This document shows, one piece after another, positions 1-6,722 of a stretch of 8,989 bases of DNA (position 1 is its first letter; each line of letters starts with the position of its first letter). The DNA lies in contig CALKHV010000146.1 in the NCBI GenBank assembly GCA_937988865.1, forward strand, positions 1 to 8,989, in the 5' to 3' direction. Source of the DNA: an uncultured Propionibacteriaceae bacterium (lineage in GTDB: Bacteria > Actinomycetota > Actinomycetes > Propionibacteriales > Propionibacteriaceae). The notes beneath the pieces were generated by a model. The model was not told the origin of the DNA and ran no database searches. It saw only the letters and a list, made by a program, of their open reading frames with translations. The position numbers were made by a program, and so were the translations under genes.

Positions 1-1
1 T

Positions 2-223
2 GCCGTGGCCTCCTATGAACCGGACGCCATCGTCCTCTCCGTCCTCCGTGGCGAGGACGAATCCGCGTCACAGACCTTGCGTGCCCTCGCCGAGATCCAT
101 CCCGACGTCCCCGCCTTCATCGGCGGCCCGTACGTCGGGGAGATCCCTGCGTCCGCACGAAAGCTCCCCCCCACGTACGCGGCCGCGTGCCAGGCCTTCG
201 TGGACGCCGTCCCCGCCGCGTAG
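2..223 (+). CDS. C-terminal end of a putative B12-binding MerR-family (CarH/LitR-like) regulator, 5' truncated
   Basis: The frame is open from the left edge to a TAG at 221-223 and gives 73 residues, so the gene starts outside the window. The visible part reads like the last beta-alpha units of a Rossmann-type cobalamin-binding domain: a hydrophobic strand ending in Ser (DAIVLSVLR), a helix with TLRALAEIHPDVP, then a strand with a Gly-Gly turn (AFIGGPY), and a final helix near the C-terminus. In CarH/LitR proteins this domain follows an N-terminal MerR helix-turn-helix and senses light through adenosylcobalamin. Such genes commonly sit beside actinobacterial carotenoid clusters. The tandem 11-bp repeats just downstream fit a regulator of this kind. 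The DNA-binding domain and the B12 His motif would lie left of the window, so the call rests on the fold-like pattern and context. Another Rossmann-type C-terminus is possible. Confidence 0.55.
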   Translation, partial: AVASYEPDAIVLSVLRGEDESASQTLRALAEIHPDVPAFIGGPYVGEIPASARKLPPTYAAACQAFVDAVPAA

Positions 224-244
224 CCCAATTGGCAAAGAGAGCCA

Positions 245-266
245 ACCTTGGACAAACCTTGTGCAA
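245..266 (+). promoter_or_regulatory. Tandem 11-bp direct repeat, putative CarH/LitR-type operator at the crtE promoter
   Basis: Two abutting 11-mers, ACCTTGGACAA (245-255) and ACCTTGTGCAA (256-266), match at 9 of 11 positions. The second contains the predicted -35 hexamer. The first 11-mer recurs exactly at 6660-6670 on the opposite strand, in the other intergenic region, again beside a diverged copy 11 bp away. CarH of Thermus thermophilus is known to bind tandem 11-bp direct repeats over a -35 element, so the geometry fits; assignment of this operator to the upstream regulator is inference. Palindromic CCAATTGG at 225-232 and a related CAATTGG at 264-270 frame the site. A third 11-mer on either side is not convincing. 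Confidence 0.6.
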
Positions 267-287
267 TTGGCCTCGATCACCTACGAT
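259..287 (+). promoter_or_regulatory. Predicted sigma-70-type promoter of the idi-crtE/crtI/crtB operon
   Basis: TTGTGC (259-264) and TACGAT (282-287) are separated by 17 bp, which suits a housekeeping-sigma promoter and would start transcription near 293-295, leaving a leader of about 88 nt. The -35 lies inside the second 11-bp repeat, so a bound repressor would block it. No other pair in this intergenic stretch is as good. The prediction rests on sequence alone. Confidence 0.5.
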
Positions 288-381
288 GTGTCCATCGAGA
301 CACACCCACCAGGGTCACCCCCCGGGCGCCTCTCTCACTCAGATTCACATCACCCATACCCCAGAAGACGAAGGAGGCACC

Positions 382-2034
382 GTGACACTGACCCTCAACC
401 CCAGCGCACTCGTCGTGCCTGACGAGGTCGTCCTGCTCGCCGACGACGGCACCCCCATCGGCACGCACGATCGCGTCGCCGTCCACACCGGCGACACGCC
501 CCTCCACCTCGCCTTCTCCGTCCACCTCTTCAACCGCCGCGGCGAGGTGCTGATCACCCGCCGCGCCGTCACCAAGAAGACCTGGCCCGGCGTCTGGACC
601 AACTCCTGCTGCGGCCACCCGCGCCCCGACGAACCCATCGAGGACGCCGTCCGCCGCCGCGTCCGCGAAGAACTCGGGCTCGAGGTCACCGACGTCGTCG
701 CAGCCCTCCCCAATTTCCGGTACCGCGCCGTCGACGCCAGCGGCATCGTCGAGAACGAGATCTGCCCCGTCTACCTCGGTTTCGTCACCTCCGACAGCGT
801 CCACCTCGACCCCGACGAGGTCGGCGACCACGCGTGGGTGCCGTGGTCTGACTTCGTCGCCGCCATCCGCGCGACCCCGCAGGTCTACTCCCCGTGGTCG
901 GTCCTGCAGGTGCCCCAGCTCGACCCCCGCATGGCCCGCATGATGGCCGAACTCCCGCTCCCCACCTCGGACGCCCAGGCCTGCATCGACGACGTCGACG
1001 CGCTGCTCCACCTCGAATACGCGCGCCTCGCGGCGACCTGGTCGAGCTTCCTCGGCGACATGGGTCTCGACGTGATGGACCGCGACCTCCCCAAGTGGAT
1101 GCACGACCAGATGAGCGTCGGCGGCAAGCGTTTCCGCGTCGCCATGGCGTACTGGGGCTTCATCGCCGCCGGCGGCCAGATCGCCAGCCCCGGCTACGGC
1201 CACCTCGTCACTGCCGCCGCCGCCCTCGAGACCCTCCACTACTTCGCGCTCGTCCACGACGACGTGATGGACGAGTCCCTCTCACGCCGCGGACGTCCCG
1301 CCGCCCACATCCAGGCCGAGGCCCGCCACCAGGACGCCGACGCCCTCGGCGACGCCACCGTCTTCGGACGCAACCTCGCGATCCTCCTCGGCGACCTCGC
1401 GCACCTGCAGGCCGACAAGATGGCGTCCCGGCTGCCCGACGAGTTGCGCACCATCTGGTACGACCTGTGCGTCGAACTGATCGTCGGCCAGCGAGCCGAC
1501 CTGACCGGTGCCGCAGGCGGACGCCGGGACGCCGCCCACGCGCGTGCCGTCGCCCGGCTCAAGTCGGGCTGCTACACGATCGTGCGTCCGCTCGAAATCG
1601 GCGCGGCGGCCGCCGGTGCGTCCGGTGAGATCCGTTCGGCACTCAACGACTGCGGTCACCACATCGGCCAGGCCTTCGCCCTGCGCGACGACTACCTGGG
1701 CGTCTGGGGCGACCCGCAACTCACCGGCAAGCCCGCCGGCGACGACCTCGTCGAGGGCAAGGCCACGATGATCCTCGCCCTCGCCGCCGAGCGCCTCACC
1801 AACGGCGCCGCCCGCGCCCTCGAGCGCGTCGGCACCCAGCGCGCCCGCCGCAGCGACATCGAACTGCTCCAGCGGACGCTCACCGACAACGGCGTCCGGT
1901 CCGAGATCGAAACCATGATCGAGGCCGAGGTCCGTGCCGCTGACGCACGCCTCGACAGCTGCCACTCCCTGTCAGCGTCCGGGGTCGAAGGACTCCGATC
2001 CATGATCGCCCGCATCGCCTGGAGGGACGCATGA
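382..2034 (+). CDS. idi-crtE: Fusion of type 1 isopentenyl-diphosphate isomerase and geranylgeranyl diphosphate synthase
   Basis: This 550-residue protein has two full enzyme domains. Residues 1 to about 185 match type 1 (Nudix) IPP isomerase, with TNSCCGHP holding the catalytic Cys77, the REELG Nudix motif near 95-99, and GIVENEICP with Glu126, the partner of E. coli Glu116. Residues from about 205 to 550 match an all-alpha trans-prenyltransferase: GGKRFR, first Asp-rich motif DDVMD (293-297) and second motif DDYLGVWGD (436-444). Phe at position -5 before the first motif fits the GGPP-length rule known from archaeal GGPP synthases. Together the domains would turn IPP into DMAPP and then GGPP in the cytosol. 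The GTG at 382 is preferred because AAGGAGG lies at 371-377 and Idi homology begins just after; in-frame starts further upstream lack a ribosome site. It ends in an ATGA overlap with crtI. Separate idi and crtE genes are the usual arrangement. Confidence 0.93.
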   Translation: MTLTLNPSALVVPDEVVLLADDGTPIGTHDRVAVHTGDTPLHLAFSVHLFNRRGEVLITRRAVTKKTWPGVWTNSCCGHPRPDEPIEDAVRRRVREELGLEVTDVVAALPNFRYRAVDASGIVENEICPVYLGFVTSDSVHLDPDEVGDHAWVPWSDFVAAIRATPQVYSPWSVLQVPQLDPRMARMMAELPLPTSDAQACIDDVDALLHLEYARLAATWSSFLGDMGLDVMDRDLPKWMHDQMSVGGKRFRVAMAYWGFIAAGGQIASPGYGHLVTAAAALETLHYFALVHDDVMDESLSRRGRPAAHIQAEARHQDADALGDATVFGRNLAILLGDLAHLQADKMASRLPDELRTIWYDLCVELIVGQRADLTGAAGGRRDAAHARAVARLKSGCYTIVRPLEIGAAAAGASGEIRSALNDCGHHIGQAFALRDDYLGVWGDPQLTGKPAGDDLVEGKATMILALAAERLTNGAARALERVGTQRARRSDIELLQRTLTDNGVRSEIETMIEAEVRAADARLDSCHSLSASGVEGLRSMIARIAWRDA

Positions 2035-3503
2035 GCACCGTCGTCGTACTCGGAGCCGGCCTCGCCGGACTCTCCGCCGCCGCCCACCTGCGCCAGGACG
2101 GTCACGACGTGATCGTCGTCGAGCGCGAGGCAAACCCGGGCGGACGCAGCGGTCGCCTCGAACGTGACGGCTTCACCTTCGACACCGGACCGAGCGTCCT
2201 CACGATGATCGACCTTGTCAGGGAGCCGTTCACAGCGCTCGGGGCGTCCCTGGAGGACCATCTTGACCTGCAGATCCTCGACCCGGCCTACCGGGCGCGC
2301 TACGCCGACGGCTCGACGCTGCACGTCCGCCACGGCCACGACGCCATGCGCGGCGAGATCGAACGCAACTCCGGCCCCGCGGACGCCGCTGCCTTCGACG
2401 ACTTCGTCATCTGGCTCCGCAAGCTCTACGACGTCGAGATGCCCCACTTCATCGAGACCAACTTCGACTCGCCGCTCGACCTGCTGCGCAGCCCCCGCGC
2501 CGCCGCCGAACTGCTCCGTCTTCGCGGTTTCGGACGCCTCGGCCCCGAGATCCGTCGCCGCTTCACCGACGAGCGGCTCCACCGCCTGTTCTCGTTCCAG
2601 GCCATGTACGCCGGCCTCGCCCCCGACCAGGCCCTCGCGCTCTACGCCGTCATCACCTACATGGACAGCGTCGAGGGCGTCTACTTCCCCGCCGGCGGCA
2701 TGCGGGCCGTCCCGCAGGCGATCACCACGGCCGCAGAGAACGCCGGGGTCACCTTCCGGTTCGGGGAGTCGGTCGCCGCAATCGACCGCACCTCCGCCGG
2801 ACGCGTCACGGGCGTCACCCTCGTCGGCGGCGAACAGATCCGCGCGGACGCCGCCGTCGTCACCCTCGACCTGCCGACCGCGTACTCCAAGCTGCTGCCC
2901 GACCTCACGCCCCCTCGGGCGTTGCGTGGCGGGAAGTACTCACCGTCCGCGCTGGTCTGGCACCTCGGCGTCCGCGGCACGCCCGGCCCTGAGGTGGCGC
3001 ACCACAACATCCACTTCGGGCAGCAATGGTCGGAGGCGTTCGTCGACCTGCTCCAGCGCGGCACGGCGATGGCCGACCCGTCGCGGTTCGTCTGCGTCCC
3101 GTCGTTGCACGACACGACGGCGGCGCCGGAGGGGTCGTCCACGCTGTACGTCCTGGAGCCCGTCCCGAACCTTCAGGTCGGCAAGCTCGACTGGGCGTCC
3201 GAGGGGCCGCGCCTGCGCGACCGCCTCCATCGCTTCCTCTCCGACGAGGGCTACCCCCTCGACATCGTCACCGAAGAACTCGTCACCCCCGTGGACTGGC
3301 GCGACCAGGGCATGGCCGAGGGGACGCCGTTCGCCCTCGCGCACACCTTCCCGCAGACCGGACCGTTCCGTCCCTCGAACGTCGACCGCCGCGTCCCCGG
3401 CCTGGTGTTCGCCGGGTCGGGCACGGTGCCCGGGGTGGGCGTCCCGATGGTGTTGATCTCTGGACGCCTGGCCGCCCAGCGCGTCCGGGAGGGTCTGCGG
3501 TGA
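2031..3503 (+). CDS. crtI: Phytoene desaturase (lycopene-forming type)
   Basis: The 490-residue product has the usual CrtI length and both family signatures. At the N-terminus is a dinucleotide-binding fold with GAGLAG (8-13), the ribose-binding Glu31 and the NPGGRSGR loop, followed by GFTFDTGPSVLTM. At the C-terminus, GTVPGVGVPMVLISGRLAA from residue 464 matches the bacterial phytoene dehydrogenase signature. The enzyme uses FAD at the membrane to introduce double bonds into phytoene; lycopene is the expected end product because a lycopene cyclase pair is encoded nearby, although step number cannot be read from sequence. The ATG overlaps the TGA of the upstream gene (ATGA), with GGAGG just before it, so translation is probably coupled. 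Codon use shifts from C-ending towards more G-ending near the last third. A CrtD- or CrtN-type desaturase is less likely given the cluster. Confidence 0.93.
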   Translation: MSTVVVLGAGLAGLSAAAHLRQDGHDVIVVEREANPGGRSGRLERDGFTFDTGPSVLTMIDLVREPFTALGASLEDHLDLQILDPAYRARYADGSTLHVRHGHDAMRGEIERNSGPADAAAFDDFVIWLRKLYDVEMPHFIETNFDSPLDLLRSPRAAAELLRLRGFGRLGPEIRRRFTDERLHRLFSFQAMYAGLAPDQALALYAVITYMDSVEGVYFPAGGMRAVPQAITTAAENAGVTFRFGESVAAIDRTSAGRVTGVTLVGGEQIRADAAVVTLDLPTAYSKLLPDLTPPRALRGGKYSPSALVWHLGVRGTPGPEVAHHNIHFGQQWSEAFVDLLQRGTAMADPSRFVCVPSLHDTTAAPEGSSTLYVLEPVPNLQVGKLDWASEGPRLRDRLHRFLSDEGYPLDIVTEELVTPVDWRDQGMAEGTPFALAHTFPQTGPFRPSNVDRRVPGLVFAGSGTVPGVGVPMVLISGRLAAQRVREGLR

Positions 3504-4411
3504 CCGACCTGCTGCGGCAGGGGTACCGGGAGTGCGCGCGCCTCACGCGCGAGTACGGCACGACCTACTACTGGGGGACGCTGCTGCTCCCGCGAAGGCA
3601 GCGCCGCGACGTGTATGCGGTGTATGCGCTGTGCCGGTTGGCCGACGACATCGTCGACGAACCCGACCGCGAGCATGTCGGCGTCCCGATCGGGGGGACG
3701 CCCATCGAACGGTTGGCTGCGTTCCGTCAGGTCTTCGTGGACGCCGTCGAGCACAGCTCGGACGACCCGGTGATGGCGGCCGTGGGCGACAGCCTGCGAC
3801 GCCGCGGCACCGATCTGGAGTGCTTCGACCGCTTCTTCGACGCCATGGCGCTCGACCACACGCGCACCACGTGGGCGACGTGGGAGGAGTTGCGCGACGG
3901 CTACATGGAGGGGTCGGCGGCGGTGATCGGCGAGATGATGCTGCCGGTGCTGGAGCCGTTGTCGCCCGACGCCAAGGCCCCGGCCCGCAGCCTCGGCCTG
4001 GCATTTCAGCTCACCAACTTCCTGCGCGACGTCGGTGAAGACCTCGATCGTGGACGCGTCTACCTCCCCCAGGACGCCCTCGCCCGGCACGGTGCAGACC
4101 CGTCGCTGAGGCGGGTCACCCCTGAATGGCGCGCCATGTTCGCCGAACAGATCGAACTCAACCGCCAGCTCTACCGGGACGCACTGCCCGGCCTTGACCT
4201 GCTGCCCCCCGCGTCCCGACGCTGTGTCGGTGCCGCGCTGGTGCTGTACTCGCGCATCCTCGACCGCATCGAGGACGCCGACTACGACGTCTTCTCCGGA
4301 CGTCACCGCGTGCCGGGCCGCGAGAAGGTCGACGTCCTGGTGCGGACGCTGACCGTCGGCGTCCCTCAGCCCTTGCTTGAGGCGCGCGAGAGCCGGTCGG
4401 TCAAGGCCTGA
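3500..4411 (+). CDS. crtB: Phytoene synthase
   Basis: The 303-residue product is of normal length for bacterial CrtB and carries both Asp-rich motifs of squalene/phytoene synthases: ADDIVDE (Asp49, Asp50, Asp53) and DVGEDLDRGRVYLP (Asp177, Asp181). It would join two GGPP molecules to phytoene through prephytoene diphosphate, using Mg2+, at the membrane surface. The GTG at 3500 is chosen because it forms a GTGA overlap with the crtI stop, has GGGAGGG at 3487-3493 with six bases of spacing, and gives an N-terminus that aligns with the family (TDLLRQGYRECARLTREYGTTYYW). The frame extends far upstream inside crtI, but that part is Arg/Pro-rich shadow sequence. Its last 46 bp are also the last 46 bp of the convergent crtU. 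A squalene synthase role is unlikely in this context. Confidence 0.93.
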   Translation: MTDLLRQGYRECARLTREYGTTYYWGTLLLPRRQRRDVYAVYALCRLADDIVDEPDREHVGVPIGGTPIERLAAFRQVFVDAVEHSSDDPVMAAVGDSLRRRGTDLECFDRFFDAMALDHTRTTWATWEELRDGYMEGSAAVIGEMMLPVLEPLSPDAKAPARSLGLAFQLTNFLRDVGEDLDRGRVYLPQDALARHGADPSLRRVTPEWRAMFAEQIELNRQLYRDALPGLDLLPPASRRCVGAALVLYSRILDRIEDADYDVFSGRHRVPGREKVDVLVRTLTVGVPQPLLEARESRSVKA

Positions 4412-5931
4412 GGCAGGGTGGCGACGCCGGTCATCGGGACGGTCCAGATCGCCTGACCCGCGACGCCCCAGGTCTTCAGGAGTTCGTTCGCGGCGAGGAA
4501 ACCCGTGGTCGTGGCCCGTTCCATGAGGGCCACCGGGTAGTCGGCACGCACCCAGTCGCCCGCCAGCACGACGCCCGGGACGGGCGTGTCGACTCCGGGA
4601 CGCTCCAGCCACGGGGACGGGTCGATGAGCGTGCAGTCGTCCGCGACGAGGAGTTCGCGGTGCACCTCTGCGAGGTGCGCGGTCTCGGGGAAGACCTCGT
4701 GGAGCTGGTGGATGAGCTCGTCGGCGACCGCCTCGGCCTCGGGCGTCCCCGGGTGTACATCGGGGGACGCGGCGTAGGCGTGCAACTCGACGACCGAACC
4801 GCCATGGGCGTCCGACCAGGCGCGGGCGCCGGCCTCGAAGCGTTCCAGGACCGTGACGTTGTCGAGCGGGCCGTAGCCGCTGGTGCCGAGGAACGCGGTG
4901 CGGTCGGCGTCGACCAAGCCGTCGAACCACAGGCGCAGCACGACGAACGGGGGCGCGTTGCGGGTGCGGGCGACGCGCGACTGCCAGGTGGTGACGTCGG
5001 GGGTGACCAGGTCGTCCGCGAGGTCGAGTCCGGCGACGAGTTCGCGCGCGACGCGCGGGTCGGTCGCGATGACGACGGCGTCGGCGGTGATCGTCCCGTC
5101 GGACGTCCGAACCTCGACCGAGGACGCGTCCCGATGCACCTGCGTCACCCTCACCCCCGTGCGGACGTCGGCCCCCCGCACGGCGAGGTAGCGTCCGAGG
5201 GGGGCCCACCAGACGGTGTCGTAGTCGTCGTTGGGCACGTCGAACAGCAGCCCCTCGGCCGAGCCGGTGAAGTAGGCGTGGAACATCGCGACCAGTTCAC
5301 CGGCCGCGAAGTCGTGCGGGTCGGCGAAGAACGAGCGCGCGAAGACCTCGAGGGCGAGGTCGCGGGCGGCCTCGGGGAAGTTGAGGCGGTCGAGGAAGTC
5401 GGCCGCCGACTCACCGTCGTGGTCGCTGTAGGTCTGGGGGAAACGCATCCTGACCAGGCCCATCGCCGCCGGGACGTTCACCTTCGCGAGTGACCTGGCC
5501 GTGAAGGCCGGGCTGGCGAGGACGAAACCGAGGACGCTCCACGGCGGCGTCCGGGGGATGTTGGTGAACGAGTCGCGCAGTCCACCCGGACGCTGCAATG
5601 GGTAGTCGGCGACCGGCACGAGGCCCGAGAGGTCGGGATCGACGCGCTTCAACAGGGCGCGCAGGTTGTAGTACTGGCGGAAGAAGGCGTGGAAGCCGCG
5701 GCTCATCGTGCGTCCGTCGTCGAGGGGCCAGGCGGCGACGCGTCCGCCGAGGCGGTTGTTGGACTCCAGGAGCGTGACCTTCACGCCGCGCTCAGCCAGG
5801 ACGGCGGCGGCGGCGATGCCGGCGATCCCGCCGCCGACGACGACGACGTGGCGGGGTTCGCGCACCGCGGGGAAACCGGTGGGGGCGGCGTGGTGGACGG
5901 CGCGACGGTCGCGTCCGGGGCGAGTGGTCAT
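4366..5931 (-). CDS. crtU: CrtU-type carotene desaturase/methyltransferase (isorenieratene synthase)
   Basis: The 521-residue FAD-dependent oxidoreductase has GGGIAG (33-38), Glu56 and LGGR (61-64) of the dinucleotide fold, then SRGFHAFFRQYYNLR at 77-91, a stretch characteristic of CrtU proteins. A C-terminal FAD-binding motif VLAGDWVRADYP lies near 455-466. CrtU turns the beta-ionone rings of beta-carotene into aromatic rings by desaturation with methyl migration, giving beta-isorenieratene and then isorenieratene. The ATG at 5931 is preferred over an upstream in-frame Met because AGGAGG sits just before it and because it forms an ATGA overlap with crtYd. The upstream extension (40 residues, His/Arg/Pro-rich) lies inside crtYd. 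Its 3' end runs into crtB. The related CruF and zeta-carotene desaturase-like families are alternatives, but the RGFHAFFRQYYN motif and cyclase neighbours favour CrtU. Confidence 0.85.
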   Translation of the reverse strand: MTTRPGRDRRAVHHAAPTGFPAVREPRHVVVVGGGIAGIAAAAVLAERGVKVTLLESNNRLGGRVAAWPLDDGRTMSRGFHAFFRQYYNLRALLKRVDPDLSGLVPVADYPLQRPGGLRDSFTNIPRTPPWSVLGFVLASPAFTARSLAKVNVPAAMGLVRMRFPQTYSDHDGESAADFLDRLNFPEAARDLALEVFARSFFADPHDFAAGELVAMFHAYFTGSAEGLLFDVPNDDYDTVWWAPLGRYLAVRGADVRTGVRVTQVHRDASSVEVRTSDGTITADAVVIATDPRVARELVAGLDLADDLVTPDVTTWQSRVARTRNAPPFVVLRLWFDGLVDADRTAFLGTSGYGPLDNVTVLERFEAGARAWSDAHGGSVVELHAYAASPDVHPGTPEAEAVADELIHQLHEVFPETAHLAEVHRELLVADDCTLIDPSPWLERPGVDTPVPGVVLAGDWVRADYPVALMERATTTGFLAANELLKTWGVAGQAIWTVPMTGVATLPQALTDRLSRASSKG

Positions 5932-6266
5932 GAGGCCTCCTGGTGGGCGGAACGTGTGGAATCGTCGCGGCGCGTGACGCGCACCCAGATGAGCAGGGTG
6001 AGGGTGACCATCGAGAAGCCGAAGCCGAAGTCTTCGATGGGGATGTCCCACGGGGCGCGGACGCCGAGCATCTCGTCGGGGTTGTAGATGACGATCGGGT
6101 CGCTGAGTTTGGTGAGCCAGCCGTCGATGATGATCTGGAAGAAGAAGACGATGGCCATCGAGATCCAGTACTGGGCCTGGCGGAAGATGCCGGTGCGCAG
6201 CCAGGCGAGTTCGAGGGCGACGACGGCGATGATCGAGATGACGGTCAGGACGGTGTACTCAGGCAT
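5928..6266 (-). CDS. crtYd: Lycopene cyclase subunit CrtYd
   Basis: This 112-residue membrane protein matches the second subunit of heterodimeric actinobacterial lycopene cyclases. It has three hydrophobic segments (about 5-23, 33-50 and 80-97) and the conserved Pro-Ile-Glu-Asp-Phe motif at 76-80, followed by GFGFSMVTLTLLIW. An NPDE segment (62-65) precedes it, as in the family. With CrtYc it would cyclise lycopene in the cytoplasmic membrane. The ATG at 6266 follows GGGAGG by eight bases and overlaps the crtYc stop by 8 bp; a longer frame upstream would lie inside crtYc. It ends in an ATGA overlap with crtU. Family members make beta, epsilon or C50 gamma rings; beta is inferred because CrtU needs beta rings and no C50 elongase is encoded here. 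Confidence 0.87.
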   Translation of the reverse strand: MPEYTVLTVISIIAVVALELAWLRTGIFRQAQYWISMAIVFFFQIIIDGWLTKLSDPIVIYNPDEMLGVRAPWDIPIEDFGFGFSMVTLTLLIWVRVTRRDDSTRSAHQEAS

Positions 6267-6615
6267 CGCGGGCCTCCCTCGGTTCGCTCGCTGCGGGCGA
6301 TCGACGGACGCGGCCCAGGACGTCACCCACGGCCTCATACGTGAGCAGGCCGCACAGCGGGACCACGATGAAGAAGACCAGCTCTTCCAGCGGCATGACG
6401 CCGAGGTGGATGCCGGTGACGAAGCGGGGGTTGTACGTCCAGTGGTCGCGGACGATGCCGACGATGTCCCAGATCGAGAACACGATGACCGTGGGGATCA
6501 GGGCCATCAGGGCCAGGCGCAGGCGGCGGTAGACGCGCGCGTGCAGCACGAACTCCAGCGGGAGCGTGATCGCCACGCACACGGCCATGAGCAGCAGGTA
6601 CTGGTAGGTGTTCAT
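6259..6615 (-). CDS. crtYc: Lycopene cyclase subunit CrtYc
   Basis: The 118-residue product is the first subunit of a heterodimeric lycopene cyclase. It begins MNTYQYLLLMAVCVAITLPLE, has three hydrophobic segments (about 4-24, 34-55 and 76-96), the WDIVGIVRDHWTYNPRFVTG loop and the conserved Pro-Leu-Glu-Glu motif at 75-78. CrtYc and CrtYd together resemble the fungal and archaeal single-chain cyclases split in two. The ATG at 6615 is chosen because GAGGAGGG precedes it closely and because conserved sequence starts there; a start 12 codons further upstream has no ribosome site. It is the first gene of the leftward operon and is divergently placed from the CPBP gene, with 107 bp between their start codons. 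Confidence 0.87.
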   Translation of the reverse strand: MNTYQYLLLMAVCVAITLPLEFVLHARVYRRLRLALMALIPTVIVFSIWDIVGIVRDHWTYNPRFVTGIHLGVMPLEELVFFIVVPLCGLLTYEAVGDVLGRVRRSPAASEPREARDA

Positions 6616-6636
6616 CACCCTCCTCTCGGTGGTCCT

Positions 6637-6667
6637 AGCGTAGAGGGTCACGTGGAGACTTGTCCAA
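6637..6667 (-). promoter_or_regulatory. Predicted promoter of crtYc-crtYd-crtU
   Basis: Reading leftward, TTGGAC (complement of 6662-6667) is followed by TACGCT (complement of 6637-6642) after 19 bp; shifting the -35 by one base to TGGACA gives 18 bp. The spacing is long, so this is a weaker prediction than the crtE promoter. The -35 lies inside the 11-bp repeat at 6660-6670. Transcription would start near 6630, giving a very short leader that still includes the GAGGAGGG ribosome site. Confidence 0.35.
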
Positions 6668-6681
6668 GGTTTGTCTAGGCT
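6660..6681 (-). promoter_or_regulatory. Second tandem 11-bp direct repeat, putative operator shared by divergent promoters
   Basis: Read on the minus strand the site is AGCCTAGACAA (6681-6671) followed by ACCTTGGACAA (6670-6660). The latter is identical in all 11 bases to the first repeat at the crtE promoter (245-255). Spacing is exactly 11 bp, as at that site. It lies between the start codons of crtYc and the CPBP gene and overlaps the predicted -35 of both, so one bound protein could control the two directions. A CarH/LitR-type regulator is the inferred ligand. Confidence 0.6.
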
Positions 6682-6688
6682 CTACTGT
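6660..6688 (+). promoter_or_regulatory. Predicted promoter of the CPBP and SDR-TspO genes
   Basis: TTGTCC (6660-6665) and TACTGT (6683-6688) are 17 bp apart, giving an expected transcription start near 6695 and a leader of about 28 nt before the ATG at 6723. The -35 shares bases with the leftward -35 of crtYc, so the two promoters are nearly back to back. Confidence 0.45.
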
Positions 6689-6722
6689 GGGAGGTGACGC
6701 ACGAGCGCACCCACGGAGGATC

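Noticed and set aside
229..245. Inverted repeat TTGGC-N7-GCCAA just after the upstream stop
   Set aside because: Only a five-pair stem with no T-run, so it is not a convincing terminator; it may be part of the operator region instead.
187..381. In-frame upstream extension of the idi-crtE frame, with possible starts at 187 and at ATG 286
   Set aside because: It overlaps the upstream gene and the predicted promoter (the ATG at 286 overlaps the -10), has no ribosome site, and encodes sequence unlike Idi; GTG 382 has AAGGAGG directly before it.
277..1257. 326-residue minus-strand frame antisense to idi-crtE
   Set aside because: Gly/Val/Asp/Glu-rich low-complexity shadow of the C-ending codons on the other strand; no ribosome site or family resemblance.
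2215..3456. 413-residue plus-strand frame inside crtI
   Set aside because: Ser/Pro/Arg/Thr-rich product from the shifted frame of crtI; no motifs.
3251..5209. 652-residue open frame on the minus strand
   Set aside because: It is Arg/Gly/Pro-rich, antisense to crtI and crtB and in another frame of crtU; a typical high-GC shadow with no recognisable motif.
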